From positions 62,001 to 126,000 of the forward strand of contig JADGRL010000002.1 in the NCBI GenBank assembly GCA_017880865.1: a stretch of 64,000 nt of DNA. Direction: 5' to 3'. A model generated the notes under the pieces. That model made no database searches. It saw only the letters and a list, made by a program, of their open reading frames with translations, and was not told where the DNA came from. This document shows, in pieces, positions 1 to 7,384 of the stretch (its first letter is position 1; each line of letters opens with the position of its first letter). This DNA comes from Gallionella sp. (GTDB taxonomy: Bacteria; Pseudomonadota; Gammaproteobacteria; Burkholderiales; Gallionellaceae). A program made the translations under genes and the position numbers.

Positions 1-2
1 TT

Positions 3-101
3 CAGAATACTTTGGTTCAAGCAGACGGCACCTATTTACGTTATCAGCCAGAAACCTATCTGGCCCATAAGAGGATGTCCCAACAGTTGGGAAAAATGTA
101 A
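3..101 (+). CDS. 3' end of a gene, possibly polyphosphate kinase
   Basis: The window opens inside an open reading frame that ends in TAA at 99-101. The 32 visible residues include the stretch QADGTYLRYQPE. This resembles the C-terminal tail of polyphosphate kinase 1, where a 'DG-Y-R-xP' pattern is usual just before the end. That is recollection of the family tail on very little sequence, so the product is a guess. The gene would be transcribed toward the convergent YeeE/YedE operon. Confidence 0.3.
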   Translation, partial: QNTLVQADGTYLRYQPETYLAHKRMSQQLGKM

Positions 102-125
102 TCTGTTAACTTATGCGGTCGCATT

Positions 126-194
126 TTATGAAGACATACTGCGATTGAGAACCAACTTCTTCTGCGATCAATAGTAAGAATGAATATATAGAAA
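126..194. repeat. Diverged 69-bp repeat, copy 1
   Basis: This stretch aligns without gaps to 2647-2715, with about 58 of 69 positions identical, beginning with a shared TTATGAAGACAT. On the minus strand both copies keep a promoter-like pair: TTCTCA here, 17 bp, then TAAAAT. Copy 1 has no obvious gene to drive in the window. The rest of 102-330 holds nothing else I can recognise. Confidence 0.6.
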
Positions 195-330
195 ATCGTT
201 GCCACGCCTCGCGCGAGGGAATCAAGCTGCTACCCGGCTATCCCGTTCGCTCGGAGAATTGATGAGTCGCATCGTCACCCGCCTAGCATCCATTCCAGAA
301 TAAGCGGGTGATGTGTGGTTTTTGTCAGGC

Positions 331-786
331 TTAACCGCAAGAAGGGGATTTGTCTAGTACAGTCGACGCTTGGTGACTGGGGCGGCTCAAATAATGCTGC
401 AACGCATACCCCAACAACATGGCGGGCAGAAAAATCCACAGTTCCCAGTTCGGCGCAGCCAGCAATGCAATGGCTGGCCCCGGGCAATAACCGCTGATGC
501 CCCAGCCTATGCCGAACAGGCTCGAACCGATGACGAGCGGACGATCAATGTTCGTGGCTTCGGTAACGAGAAACGTGGCGACCAAAACCGGCTTGGTCAG
601 TTTGGTTATTACTTGAAAGCCTGCCAGTGCCACGCTGACTGCACCGCCCAGCACGAACAGCAGGCTGGGATTCCATTGTCCTGCCATGTCGAGAAAGCCC
701 AATACTTTTTCCGGATGGGTCATGCCGGAAAGCGCCAGACCCAGGCCGAAGATCAAGCCGGTTACGAGTGTTACGATATTTGTCAT
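331..786 (-). CDS. YeeE/YedE-type membrane protein, second half (DUF6691-like)
   Basis: A 151-residue integral membrane protein with about four hydrophobic segments and the motif SGYCPGPA (around residues 106-113). This is the conserved cysteine motif of the YeeE/YedE (TsuA-like) sulfur-compound transporter family. The start at 786 is chosen because it forms a TGATG overlap with the stop of the upstream gene; a longer frame would run through that gene. The family often occurs as two half-size proteins that together equal one full-length YeeE, and this is the C-terminal half. The substrate, probably thiosulfate or a related sulfur compound, is inferred from the family and from the sulfur-rich surroundings. 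Confidence 0.8.
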   Translation of the reverse strand: MTNIVTLVTGLIFGLGLALSGMTHPEKVLGFLDMAGQWNPSLLFVLGGAVSVALAGFQVITKLTKPVLVATFLVTEATNIDRPLVIGSSLFGIGWGISGYCPGPAIALLAAPNWELWIFLPAMLLGYALQHYLSRPSHQASTVLDKSPSCG

Positions 787-1193
787 CAGATCACCCCAAA
801 AATGTGGCGCATGACGAAGGTCGTCAGTAGCCCGACGCTCAAGAAGGTCAGTGTCGCCACCAGCGAACGCAGCGACAACCGCCCCAGGCCGCACACCCCG
901 TGACCGCTGGTGCAGCCGCGCGCCAGTGCCGTGCCGAAGCCGACCAATACGCCGGCGATGGCGAGCAGCCATGCCGGGAAGTTAGTGCGAGGAACTGGCG
1001 CACTTCCTCCCAACGCATAGAAAATCGCCGCACCGGCAACGATGCCCAATATGAACAACGCGGGCCACATGCGATCTTTGGAAAAAAGCAGACCGGCGAT
1101 GACACTGCTGACCCCGGCGATGCGTCCATTCAGCCAGAAAAACAGCGTGGCCGCGCCGCCTATGAGTACACCGCCAAACAATGCGTTTACCAT
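786..1193 (-). CDS. YeeE/YedE-type membrane protein, first half
   Basis: A 135-residue membrane protein with about four hydrophobic segments. It carries ARGCTSGHGVCG (around residues 91-102), the other conserved cysteine signature of the YeeE/YedE sulfur transport family. It ends in a translationally coupled TGATG overlap with the partner half at 331-786 and lies 15 bp downstream of the FadL-type porin gene. The three genes look like one minus-strand unit: an outer-membrane channel plus a two-part inner-membrane sulfur transporter. Known for the family: full-length YeeE moves thiosulfate using its conserved cysteines. Inferred: the same role here. Confidence 0.82.
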   Translation of the reverse strand: MVNALFGGVLIGGAATLFFWLNGRIAGVSSVIAGLLFSKDRMWPALFILGIVAGAAIFYALGGSAPVPRTNFPAWLLAIAGVLVGFGTALARGCTSGHGVCGLGRLSLRSLVATLTFLSVGLLTTFVMRHIFGVI

Positions 1194-1208
1194 GTTTTAG
1201 TTACCCGA

Positions 1209-2480
1209 TTAAAGCTTCCAGCCGTAAGCCAGCCCGAAAATATTTTCTTCCAGCGAGATATTGGCATTGCCGCCGCCGAAGCTGGCAGGAATGGAATTCG
1301 CACCATTCAACGTCTTCTTGAAGCCATGGGTATAAGCCGCGCTCAACTCACCGTCTGCGGAGGTTTTCCACGTACCGCCTAAGGTGAGGTGATCCTGCAC
1401 GACTCCGGGAGCGAGAATATTGAAGAACGTTTGGTCGCTGGGAATCGGTTGACCGGAATGGTTGTAGCCCACTCGCAGGGTCACATCCGGGGCGTAGTCA
1501 TAACTCACACCAAGCTTGGCCACCGTCACATCGCGCCAGCCGAAGCCGGGCCCATTGGCTGAGCCTAATGGATTGCCCTGCACGGTAAGATTAGAAAGAG
1601 GGTTGGCAACCGAATTGACACTGCCATATTTGATGCGCGAAACATCCGCCGCAACAGTCCACGCGGGCACAAATTTATAGGCCAGCCCCACCCCATAGTT
1701 CTCGGGAATATCGAAGCTCCCGCTATTCGCAAACAGCCCGCTGTAATTGCTGAACTTGCTGGATTTAATTTTTGATGCCCAGGTTGCACCCAAGGTCAGA
1801 TCGGGCGTTACGTGCCCTGTCCAGCCCAGGCGGATTCCCCAGCCCGTGGAAGTATCCGTGCCACGATTGGTCAGATTAGTCGGGGAGGCGGAGGCGGTGG
1901 AAAATGCGCTCAACCCTTGCGCCGAAAATCGCTGATATGCAAAATTCGCGGCCAAGCCCAGCGCATTTTGCTCATTCAATTTGTAAGCCACCGAAGTGGT
2001 GATGAACAATTGTTCAAGATTGATACCCGCATTGCCGGTGCTTCCGAACGCGCCGTAAGGATTGCGGGTGTATTGGGTATTCATGCCGCCGTTGCCATAA
2101 ACCGCCACCCCTGCCGTGGTTGCCTGATTGATTTTCTTTATATAGCCCAATTCTGGAACGAAGAAATTGCTTTTCCCGTTGCCATCGTACGTGCCATCAG
2201 CGGTGCCACCAGGCCCCAAATTATTGCCGACAATCTGCGCGCTGCGTTTTGGGGAAAATAAGGTCAGACCGACATCGGCACGATCTGGCAGAAAAGCCGT
2301 CCCGGCCGGGTTGGTGGCTGCGGCAAGACCGTCCTGCGGTAGTGCAATCCCGGCACCGCCGATACCCTGCGATTTGACACCATAGCCATGGGAGAAGTAG
2401 CCGTCAGTAGCAAAAGCCGCAGAGCTTCCGAGCAACATAAAAACCAATGGGGCCAGCAAGCGAATTCGTAACATAGACAT
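1209..2480 (-). CDS. OmpP1/FadL/TodX-family outer membrane transport protein
   Basis: A 423-residue protein with a signal peptide (about residues 1-24, cleaved after AFA). The mature N-terminus begins TDGYFSHGYG, followed by GAGIALPQDGLAAATNPAG, which is the hatch-domain signature of FadL-type channels. The remainder has the alternating pattern of a beta barrel and ends in ...GLAYGWKL with a near-terminal aromatic residue. The family imports hydrophobic small molecules across the outer membrane. Its position ahead of a YeeE/YedE pair suggests a sulfur-related substrate, but the sequence does not show which. An intrinsic terminator-like hairpin lies in its leader at 2563-2593, so attenuation is possible. 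Confidence 0.88.
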   Translation of the reverse strand: MSMLRIRLLAPLVFMLLGSSAAFATDGYFSHGYGVKSQGIGGAGIALPQDGLAAATNPAGTAFLPDRADVGLTLFSPKRSAQIVGNNLGPGGTADGTYDGNGKSNFFVPELGYIKKINQATTAGVAVYGNGGMNTQYTRNPYGAFGSTGNAGINLEQLFITTSVAYKLNEQNALGLAANFAYQRFSAQGLSAFSTASASPTNLTNRGTDTSTGWGIRLGWTGHVTPDLTLGATWASKIKSSKFSNYSGLFANSGSFDIPENYGVGLAYKFVPAWTVAADVSRIKYGSVNSVANPLSNLTVQGNPLGSANGPGFGWRDVTVAKLGVSYDYAPDVTLRVGYNHSGQPIPSDQTFFNILAPGVVQDHLTLGGTWKTSADGELSAAYTHGFKKTLNGANSIPASFGGGNANISLEENIFGLAYGWKL

Positions 2481-2562
2481 CTATCCTTTTAAGGTTGGTT
2501 TAAACAAATGGGACATGCATAACTAAGCTGCATTCAAAGGTTCAAGTGCATTACTCCCACTC

Positions 2563-2593
2563 AAAAAAAAGTGGGCATCCCGGGAGGATGCCC
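2563..2593 (-). terminator. Intrinsic terminator-like hairpin in the FadL leader
   Basis: On the minus strand GGGCATCC and GGATGCCC (2573-2580 and 2586-2593) form a perfect 8-bp stem with a 5-base loop, followed by eight U residues (complement of 2563-2570). It sits between the promoter-like repeat copy 2 and the FadL start at 2480. It would therefore stop leader transcripts unless antiterminated. Nothing else upstream on this strand needs a terminator. Confidence 0.55.
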
Positions 2594-2616
2594 CAACTAC
2601 AACTGGAGGAGAGGCC

Positions 2617-2652
2617 ATGAAAGTTTTTAGCTTTCAGGCGCACATCTTATGA
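2617..2652 (+). other. Eleven-codon open reading frame with a strong ribosome binding site
   Basis: GGAGGAGAGG ends 3 bp before an ATG at 2617, an unusually good Shine-Dalgarno sequence. It opens only MKVFSFQAHIL before TGA at 2650. It may be a leader peptide or the stub of a lost gene; no homologue is recognised. The frame ends where repeat copy 2 begins. Confidence 0.25.
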
Positions 2653-2715
2653 AGACATTCTGAGATTGAAAACCAAATTATTCTGCAATCCATAGAAGGA
2701 ATGCATATATCGAAA
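2647..2715. repeat. Diverged 69-bp repeat, copy 2, with promoter-like elements
   Basis: Gapless match to 126-194 (about 84% identity). On the minus strand it carries TTTTCA, a 17-bp spacer and TAAGAT. The leader would run through the hairpin at 2563-2593 into the FadL gene. AT-rich sequence upstream of the -35 could hold a LysR-type activator site, which is inference. It lies between the divergent FadL and TetR genes. Confidence 0.6.
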
Positions 2716-2821
2716 TTGGCGCTAAGAAGGGTAGTGGCGCAGGGTTGAATTCGATTGCGTGTATCGGGCGACCTCGTAACGTCTGCCGTGCTTGACCTGC
2801 AATATTGAAGTATGCGACCAT

Positions 2822-2839
2822 CCGTTACCAAACGAACGG
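2822..2839. promoter_or_regulatory. Probable TetR-family operator
   Basis: CCGTT and AACGG form a 5-bp inverted repeat around an 8-bp centre, 8 bp upstream of the TetR-type start codon at 2848; an overlapping TACC/GGTA pair shares the region. Short palindromes next to their own gene are the usual autoregulatory operators of this family. Confidence 0.5.
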
Positions 2840-2847
2840 TAGGTAAA

Positions 2848-3405
2848 ATGCCAATAATCAAAACCAGCAGAGAGCAAATCATCAAAGACGCCATCTATCT
2901 GTTTAAGGTGCGTGGCTACTTTGGCACGTCCATGTCGGATGTGGCGCAATCCTGCGGATTGATTAAGGGCAGCCTTTACCACCACTTTGGGAGTAAAGAA
3001 GCGCTTGGCCTAGAGTGCCTGAAGTATATACACGAATATTTCGCATTGACTGTTTTTTCAATTGCGCATCTTCCGAATTTATCCGGTTCGGAGAAGCTCA
3101 TTCGCTTTACGGATGAAGTTGAAAGCTACTTTCTCGAAAGCGAAGGCGGCTGTTTGTTAGGTAATCTCATTCTTCAGGCCTCAGGCGATATGCCGGAATT
3201 TAAAGCTGAGATCGAAAGTTACTTCAACGATTGGGAGGCGGCGCTCACAGCAATCCTAATAGCCAGCTTTGGCAAGGCACAGGCCACGCAGACTGCGCGC
3301 GAAATCATTGCGAGTACGCAGGGTTGCATCATGATGATGCGGCTCTATGAAAGAACAGCCACGTTCAAAAACATGAACAACAAGGTTCGCCAGTTGCTGG
3401 CTTAA
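2848..3405 (+). CDS. TetR/AcrR-family transcriptional regulator
   Basis: A 185-residue regulator. The N-terminal helix-turn-helix is clear: REQIIKDAIYLFKVRGYFGTS, then MSDVAQSCGLIKGSLYHHFGSKEAL (roughly residues 7-52), with the typical YHHF at the end of the recognition helix. The C-terminal ligand-binding domain is less conserved and resembles regulators of the AcrR/NemR type. The start at 2848 is preferred over an in-frame start 36 bp upstream because the domain begins soon after it and the palindrome at 2822-2839 would otherwise be coding. It lies 18 bp ahead of the HPP-family gene, so the regulator probably controls itself and the genes up to the glutathione transferase. Confidence 0.85.
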   Translation: MPIIKTSREQIIKDAIYLFKVRGYFGTSMSDVAQSCGLIKGSLYHHFGSKEALGLECLKYIHEYFALTVFSIAHLPNLSGSEKLIRFTDEVESYFLESEGGCLLGNLILQASGDMPEFKAEIESYFNDWEAALTAILIASFGKAQATQTAREIIASTQGCIMMMRLYERTATFKNMNNKVRQLLA

Positions 3406-3423
3406 TATTTAGAGGAGAAAACG

Positions 3424-3930
3424 ATGCTATTTCTTTCAAAGCTTAAAGGCCAGTCGAAGCCGTTACCCGCCAGAACTGCCCTCAATCAAATCGCATTCGC
3501 ATGGCTGGGCGGGCTGGTTGCAATCGGGCTAATTGGTTTTCTGGTGACCTACACCAGCCAACCGTTAGTTATGGGTTCACTGGGCGCATCGTGCGTGCTC
3601 CTGTTCGGCTACCCAGACAGTCCATTTTCGCAACCACGAAATGTGATACTTGGTCACTTTCTGTCAACACTGGTTGGTCTGCTATTCCTGCACCTCGTCG
3701 GCCCGCAGTGGTGGAGTATGGCGCTGGCTTTGGCAACAGCGCTGGCTGTGATGCAGCTGACCCGAACCGTTCATCCACCCGCTGGCTCCAATCCGCTGAT
3801 CGTGTTTCTGGCTGGCGCAGATTGGTCGTTCTTGATTACACCCAGCACAGCAGGCTCGATTATCCTTGTCATCTGGGCATTGCTATATAACAACCTCTCA
3901 AAGGAGCGGCGTTACCCATCATACTGGTGA
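3424..3930 (+). CDS. HPP-family integral membrane protein
   Basis: A 168-residue protein with four hydrophobic segments and the family signature HPPAGSNP at residues 117-124. HPP proteins are inner-membrane proteins; some plant and cyanobacterial members are reported to transport nitrite, but bacterial functions are mostly unknown. AGGAG lies just ahead of the ATG. The gene follows the TetR regulator and precedes a glutathione transferase. Its last codons overlap the first unit of the 52-bp tandem duplication (3924-4027), so its present C-terminus (RRYPSYW) could have been affected by that event. Confidence 0.85.
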   Translation: MLFLSKLKGQSKPLPARTALNQIAFAWLGGLVAIGLIGFLVTYTSQPLVMGSLGASCVLLFGYPDSPFSQPRNVILGHFLSTLVGLLFLHLVGPQWWSMALALATALAVMQLTRTVHPPAGSNPLIVFLAGADWSFLITPSTAGSIILVIWALLYNNLSKERRYPSYW

Positions 3931-4027
3931 CAATTCATACCCACCAATCACCATAGGAGAAAACCATGAAACTGCCTGGTGACAATTCATACCCACCAAT
4001 CACCATAGGAGAAAACCATGAAACTGC
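3924..4027 (+). repeat. Perfect 52-bp tandem duplication
   Basis: Positions 3924-3975 and 3976-4027 are identical. Each unit contains the end of the HPP gene context, a TAGGAG ribosome binding site and the first codons (ATG AAA CTG) of the glutathione transferase. The first copy thus has a decoy start at 3966 that is out of frame with the real start at 4018. Confidence 0.95.
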
Positions 4028-4623
4028 TCGGCACCAACACCAGTCCTTACGTGCGCAAAGTGCGTTTAGTCTTGCTGGAGAAGAACATTCCGCATGAATA
4101 TGTGGTCGATCCGCCGCGAGAGCCGGGTAGTCTGGTGGTGCGCGTCAATCCGCTGGGTCGCATTCCGGCATTGATACTCGACGATGGCTTTTGCGTGTTC
4201 GATTCCACGGTGATTGCGGACTACGCCGATACGCTGAACGATGACCCCATTCTGATCCCGCGCACCGATCCGGAAGCACGCTTGCGCGTCAAACGTTGGG
4301 AAGCGCTGGCAGACGGCATCATGGACTCGGCCATTGTGGCGCGCAATGAAAGCATCCGCCCGAATGAGAAACAGGATGCCACCATCCTCGGCTTGCATAA
4401 CCGGGCCATCTCGAATGCGCTGGAATATGCATCGGAGCTACTGAGTACAAACGCATGGTGCGAAGGTGATGACATCACACTGGCCGACCTCGCGCTGGCA
4501 AGCGCCTTGATCTATCTCGATCTACGGCAGGCAGAACGGGATTGGCGTGGCACTCACGCGAATCTGGCGGGATGGTTCGCGCGGATCAGCGCACGACCCA
4601 GCGTTCAGGCAACGCTGACCTGA
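4018..4623 (+). CDS. Glutathione S-transferase family protein
   Basis: A 201-residue soluble protein with a thioredoxin-like N-terminal domain (MKLLGTNTSPYVRKVRLVLLEK, then NPLGRIPALILDDG and FDSTVIADYAD, the last giving the glutathione-binding Ser-Thr pair). The all-helical C-terminal domain contains DDITLADLALASALIYLDLR (around residues 152-171). This is the usual two-domain bacterial GST layout and length. The start at 4018 is fixed by domain content and by the second ribosome binding site of the 52-bp duplication. It may belong to the TetR-controlled unit and act in detoxification or redox stress; its substrate is not visible. Confidence 0.88.
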   Translation: MKLLGTNTSPYVRKVRLVLLEKNIPHEYVVDPPREPGSLVVRVNPLGRIPALILDDGFCVFDSTVIADYADTLNDDPILIPRTDPEARLRVKRWEALADGIMDSAIVARNESIRPNEKQDATILGLHNRAISNALEYASELLSTNAWCEGDDITLADLALASALIYLDLRQAERDWRGTHANLAGWFARISARPSVQATLT

Positions 4624-4629
4624 ATGTAA

Positions 4630-5379
4630 TTACTGCTGATTGGGCGGCTCTAAAAATCCACCCGAGCGGAATGTCAGCACCAGCGTGTCGCGAAGACCGC
4701 CTTCAGCCGTGGGCTGGATCGGGGTGGATTCATGGATGACGCGCTGATCGTCAAGCAGCAATAATGTCCACGGTTCGCTCAACGTAAAGCGCTGCCCGTG
4801 CCGTCCCTCGGCCTCAAAGATGCGGCTTTCACCGCCGATGACATGCTCCCGCGCCACCAGCAGGATGGCGACGAAGTCCACACCGTCACGGTGCGCGCCC
4901 TCGGGTGTCGGTCGTCCGATGCCATTGCGGGTGTCGATGCGAAACTGGTGCGCTTCCACGTACCAAGGGCGCTCGCCTTTGAGGGCCGAACAGACGCTGG
5001 CGATGGATCGCAACAATTCCGACCACACAGGTTGTGCCACGGTATAGTTTTCAATCGGCGCGAACAATCTCAGCATCCCGCCGTGCAGCGCGTTGTATTC
5101 CAGCGGCTGGTAATGCGCACGATGGAGAATCTGGGTGACGGTGTCCTGTTCAACGACGAAACAGGAATGTCTGCGGCGGCGATAACGCCCACCGTCTTTG
5201 AGAAAATTATCCAGCGGCAGATCATCCCAACCTGCCTTCAGCGACTCCAGCGCAGATAGCGGATATTCAAGAAACGAAGCAAGTCCTGCCGGATTCAACA
5301 CCCCAAAGTAATGACTCTTCACCGCCTCGGCAAGATGTTCCGGGGCGATATAGGTGGGAGCGAGAGTAGCGATAGTCAT
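4630..5379 (-). CDS. 2OG-Fe(II) dioxygenase family protein (PF10014-like)
   Basis: A 249-residue protein matching the bacterial 2OG-Fe dioxygenases related to L-isoleucine dioxygenase. The iron ligands are visible as HRD (H163, D165) and the distal histidine in RVIHESTP (H216), with a candidate oxoglutarate-binding arginine near the C-terminus (LVLTFR). The family hydroxylates free amino acids or related small molecules, but the substrate cannot be read from this sequence. It is convergent with the glutathione transferase, leaving only 6 bp between the two stop codons, and is otherwise isolated. The 5380-5583 stretch upstream shows nothing I recognise. Confidence 0.78.
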   Translation of the reverse strand: MTIATLAPTYIAPEHLAEAVKSHYFGVLNPAGLASFLEYPLSALESLKAGWDDLPLDNFLKDGGRYRRRRHSCFVVEQDTVTQILHRAHYQPLEYNALHGGMLRLFAPIENYTVAQPVWSELLRSIASVCSALKGERPWYVEAHQFRIDTRNGIGRPTPEGAHRDGVDFVAILLVAREHVIGGESRIFEAEGRHGQRFTLSEPWTLLLLDDQRVIHESTPIQPTAEGGLRDTLVLTFRSGGFLEPPNQQ

Positions 5380-5583
5380 TACGGGTTGTTCATGGTTTGG
5401 TCTTTCACGATTCTACGTCAATGGGCTGCCTTTCTCCCGATTAAGCAAAGCATGCTGTAGATCACCGACAGTCCAGCATCGGCAATGTGGTTGTGATGCA
5501 GATGTTAGGTCAGCCAGACGGGCAAGGGAATGAAGTTATTTCGCATAGCTTATGCACGTAATGAATGTCTGGCAAGGAATAAA

Positions 5584-5615
5584 CAAAAGCCCCACAGAAT
5601 CTGCCAGGGCTTTTG
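5584..5615 (-). terminator. Intrinsic terminator of the encapsulin operon
   Basis: A 9-bp stem (CAAAAGCCC with GGGCTTTTG) around a 14-base loop lies 18 bp past the cysteine desulfurase stop. On the minus strand it is followed by TTTATT. It closes the 5.6-11.1 kb operon. Confidence 0.7.
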
Positions 5616-5632
5616 CTACTGAAATACTGTGA

Positions 5633-7384
5633 TTACTTTCGCGCCAACTGCCGCACCACACTTACCAAGCGGTCGATCTCATCAACGGTGTTGTAGAACG
5701 CCAGAGACGGACGTACTGTAGCTTCGAGTCCGAAGCGGCGCAGGATAGGTTGAGCGCAGTGATGGCCGGTGCGCACGGCGATACCTTCGCGGTTTAATGC
5801 TTCGCCGACTTCGATGGTTTGATAGCCATCCAGCACGAACGACAGCACGCTGGTCTTGTCCGGCGCGGTACCAATCAGGCGCAGGCCTGGAATGCTATTC
5901 ATCTCCTTCATCGCGTATTTCAGCAACTCGTGCTCGTAACGGTTGATGTTGTCGATGCCGAGTTTTTGCACGTAGTCGATTGCTGCACCGAGACCGACTG
6001 CATCGGCGATGTTGCCGGTGCCCGCTTCGAATTTCGACGGGGCAGGGTGGTAGCGCGTTTTCTCGAAAGTGACATCTTCGATCATGTTTCCGCCGCCTTG
6101 CCATGCAGGCATATCCTCCAGCACTTCCGGTTTGCCGTAGAGCGCGCCGATGCCGGTGGGACCGAACACTTTATGGCCGGAGAATACGAAGAAGTCGCAA
6201 TTGAGATTTTGCACGTCGGCTCGCATATGCGAAACTGATTGTGCCCCATCCAGCAACACCTTCGCGCCGTAACGATGTGCCATCTCGATCATTTGCTTTG
6301 CAGGCGTCACTGTGCCGAGCGCATTGGATACTTGCGTGAACGACACCAGCTTGGTGCGCGAATTGAGCAAGCGTTCATACTCATCTAACAACACTTGGCC
6401 ATCGTCATCCACCGGAGCCACTCGCAGCTTCGCGCCCGTTTCAGCGCATAACATTTGCCAAGGCACGATGTTGGCGTGATGCTCCAGATGCGAAATGACG
6501 ATCTCATCATCCTTGCCGATGTGTTTGCTGCCCCAACTTTTGGCTACAAGATTGATCGCTTCAGTGGTGCCGCGCACGAACACGATTTCTTTGCTGGAAC
6601 TGGCATTGAGGAAGTCGGCGATCTTGTCACGCGCACCCTCATACGCATCGGTGGCACGGGCGGCGAGTTCGTGTGCAGCCCGGTGGATGTTGGAATTTTC
6701 GTGCTTATAGAAGTACGACAGTCGATCTATCACTGCTTGAGGCTTCTGTGTGGTCGCGGCATTGTCCAGCCATGCCAGCGGGCGACCATTCACCAGCTCT
6801 TTCAAGATGGGGAAATCGCGGCGCACTGCTAGCACATCGAACGGCGGATGGGCGGAAGCGGCAACTTGTCCTGTGGAGGATTGGCCTACAAAAGGCGTTT
6901 GCTTCGCGTTGGCTTGCGATGGCTTTTGATTGAAGCGCGCAGCTTCATCCAGAAAATACAGCGTTGCACCCGCCATCTTCGGATGTTCACGGGCGTTGTC
7001 TTTCAACAAATCGCGCAGCACATCTTCACCCGGATAACTGGCATCCAGATTTGGAGCTACTGAGAAATTAGCACCGGGTGCCCAGTCATTAGTCAGCGGC
7101 AATTGCGGCGAGGATGTGCGATGAGTGTCCAGATGCAGATCAAGCGGGTCGCCCCCCGTCAGGGGAAGGGCCAGATCGTTGGTACGCGGCGGTGTCGAGG
7201 AACCCAGCGATGGCGCATACGCCGACAACTGTCCCGGCACGCCCGCGAATAATTCGTTCGCGATGCGTTCTATCATGGCGACATCCGGCACAAAACCTTG
7301 CCCTCCTGTCAGCGCGGCAGCATCTCCGTGTGCAGGAATGTTTGCCGAACTGACGTCAGGAATATTCAGCTTACTTGTACTCAT
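5633..7384 (-). CDS. Cysteine desulfurase, cargo of the family 2A encapsulin
   Basis: 583 residues: a low-complexity N-terminal extension (about 1-185) followed by a SufS-type class V aminotransferase fold. The PLP lysine is K405 in FSGHKVFG and the catalytic cysteine is C543 in RTGHHCAQP. Ordinary SufS proteins are about 410 residues. The extra N-terminus, rich in Pro/Ser/Thr/Ala with short hydrophobic motifs such as IERIANELFAGVPG (38-51) and LYFLDEA (142-148), is the encapsulation-targeting region known for family 2A cargo. The enzyme removes sulfur from L-cysteine as a persulfide. It overlaps the shell gene by 14 bp, so the two are translationally coupled. In characterised homologues this cargo sits inside the shell, where sulfur can accumulate. 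Confidence 0.93.
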   Translation of the reverse strand: MSTSKLNIPDVSSANIPAHGDAAALTGGQGFVPDVAMIERIANELFAGVPGQLSAYAPSLGSSTPPRTNDLALPLTGGDPLDLHLDTHRTSSPQLPLTNDWAPGANFSVAPNLDASYPGEDVLRDLLKDNAREHPKMAGATLYFLDEAARFNQKPSQANAKQTPFVGQSSTGQVAASAHPPFDVLAVRRDFPILKELVNGRPLAWLDNAATTQKPQAVIDRLSYFYKHENSNIHRAAHELAARATDAYEGARDKIADFLNASSSKEIVFVRGTTEAINLVAKSWGSKHIGKDDEIVISHLEHHANIVPWQMLCAETGAKLRVAPVDDDGQVLLDEYERLLNSRTKLVSFTQVSNALGTVTPAKQMIEMAHRYGAKVLLDGAQSVSHMRADVQNLNCDFFVFSGHKVFGPTGIGALYGKPEVLEDMPAWQGGGNMIEDVTFEKTRYHPAPSKFEAGTGNIADAVGLGAAIDYVQKLGIDNINRYEHELLKYAMKEMNSIPGLRLIGTAPDKTSVLSFVLDGYQTIEVGEALNREGIAVRTGHHCAQPILRRFGLEATVRPSLAFYNTVDEIDRLVSVVRQLARK

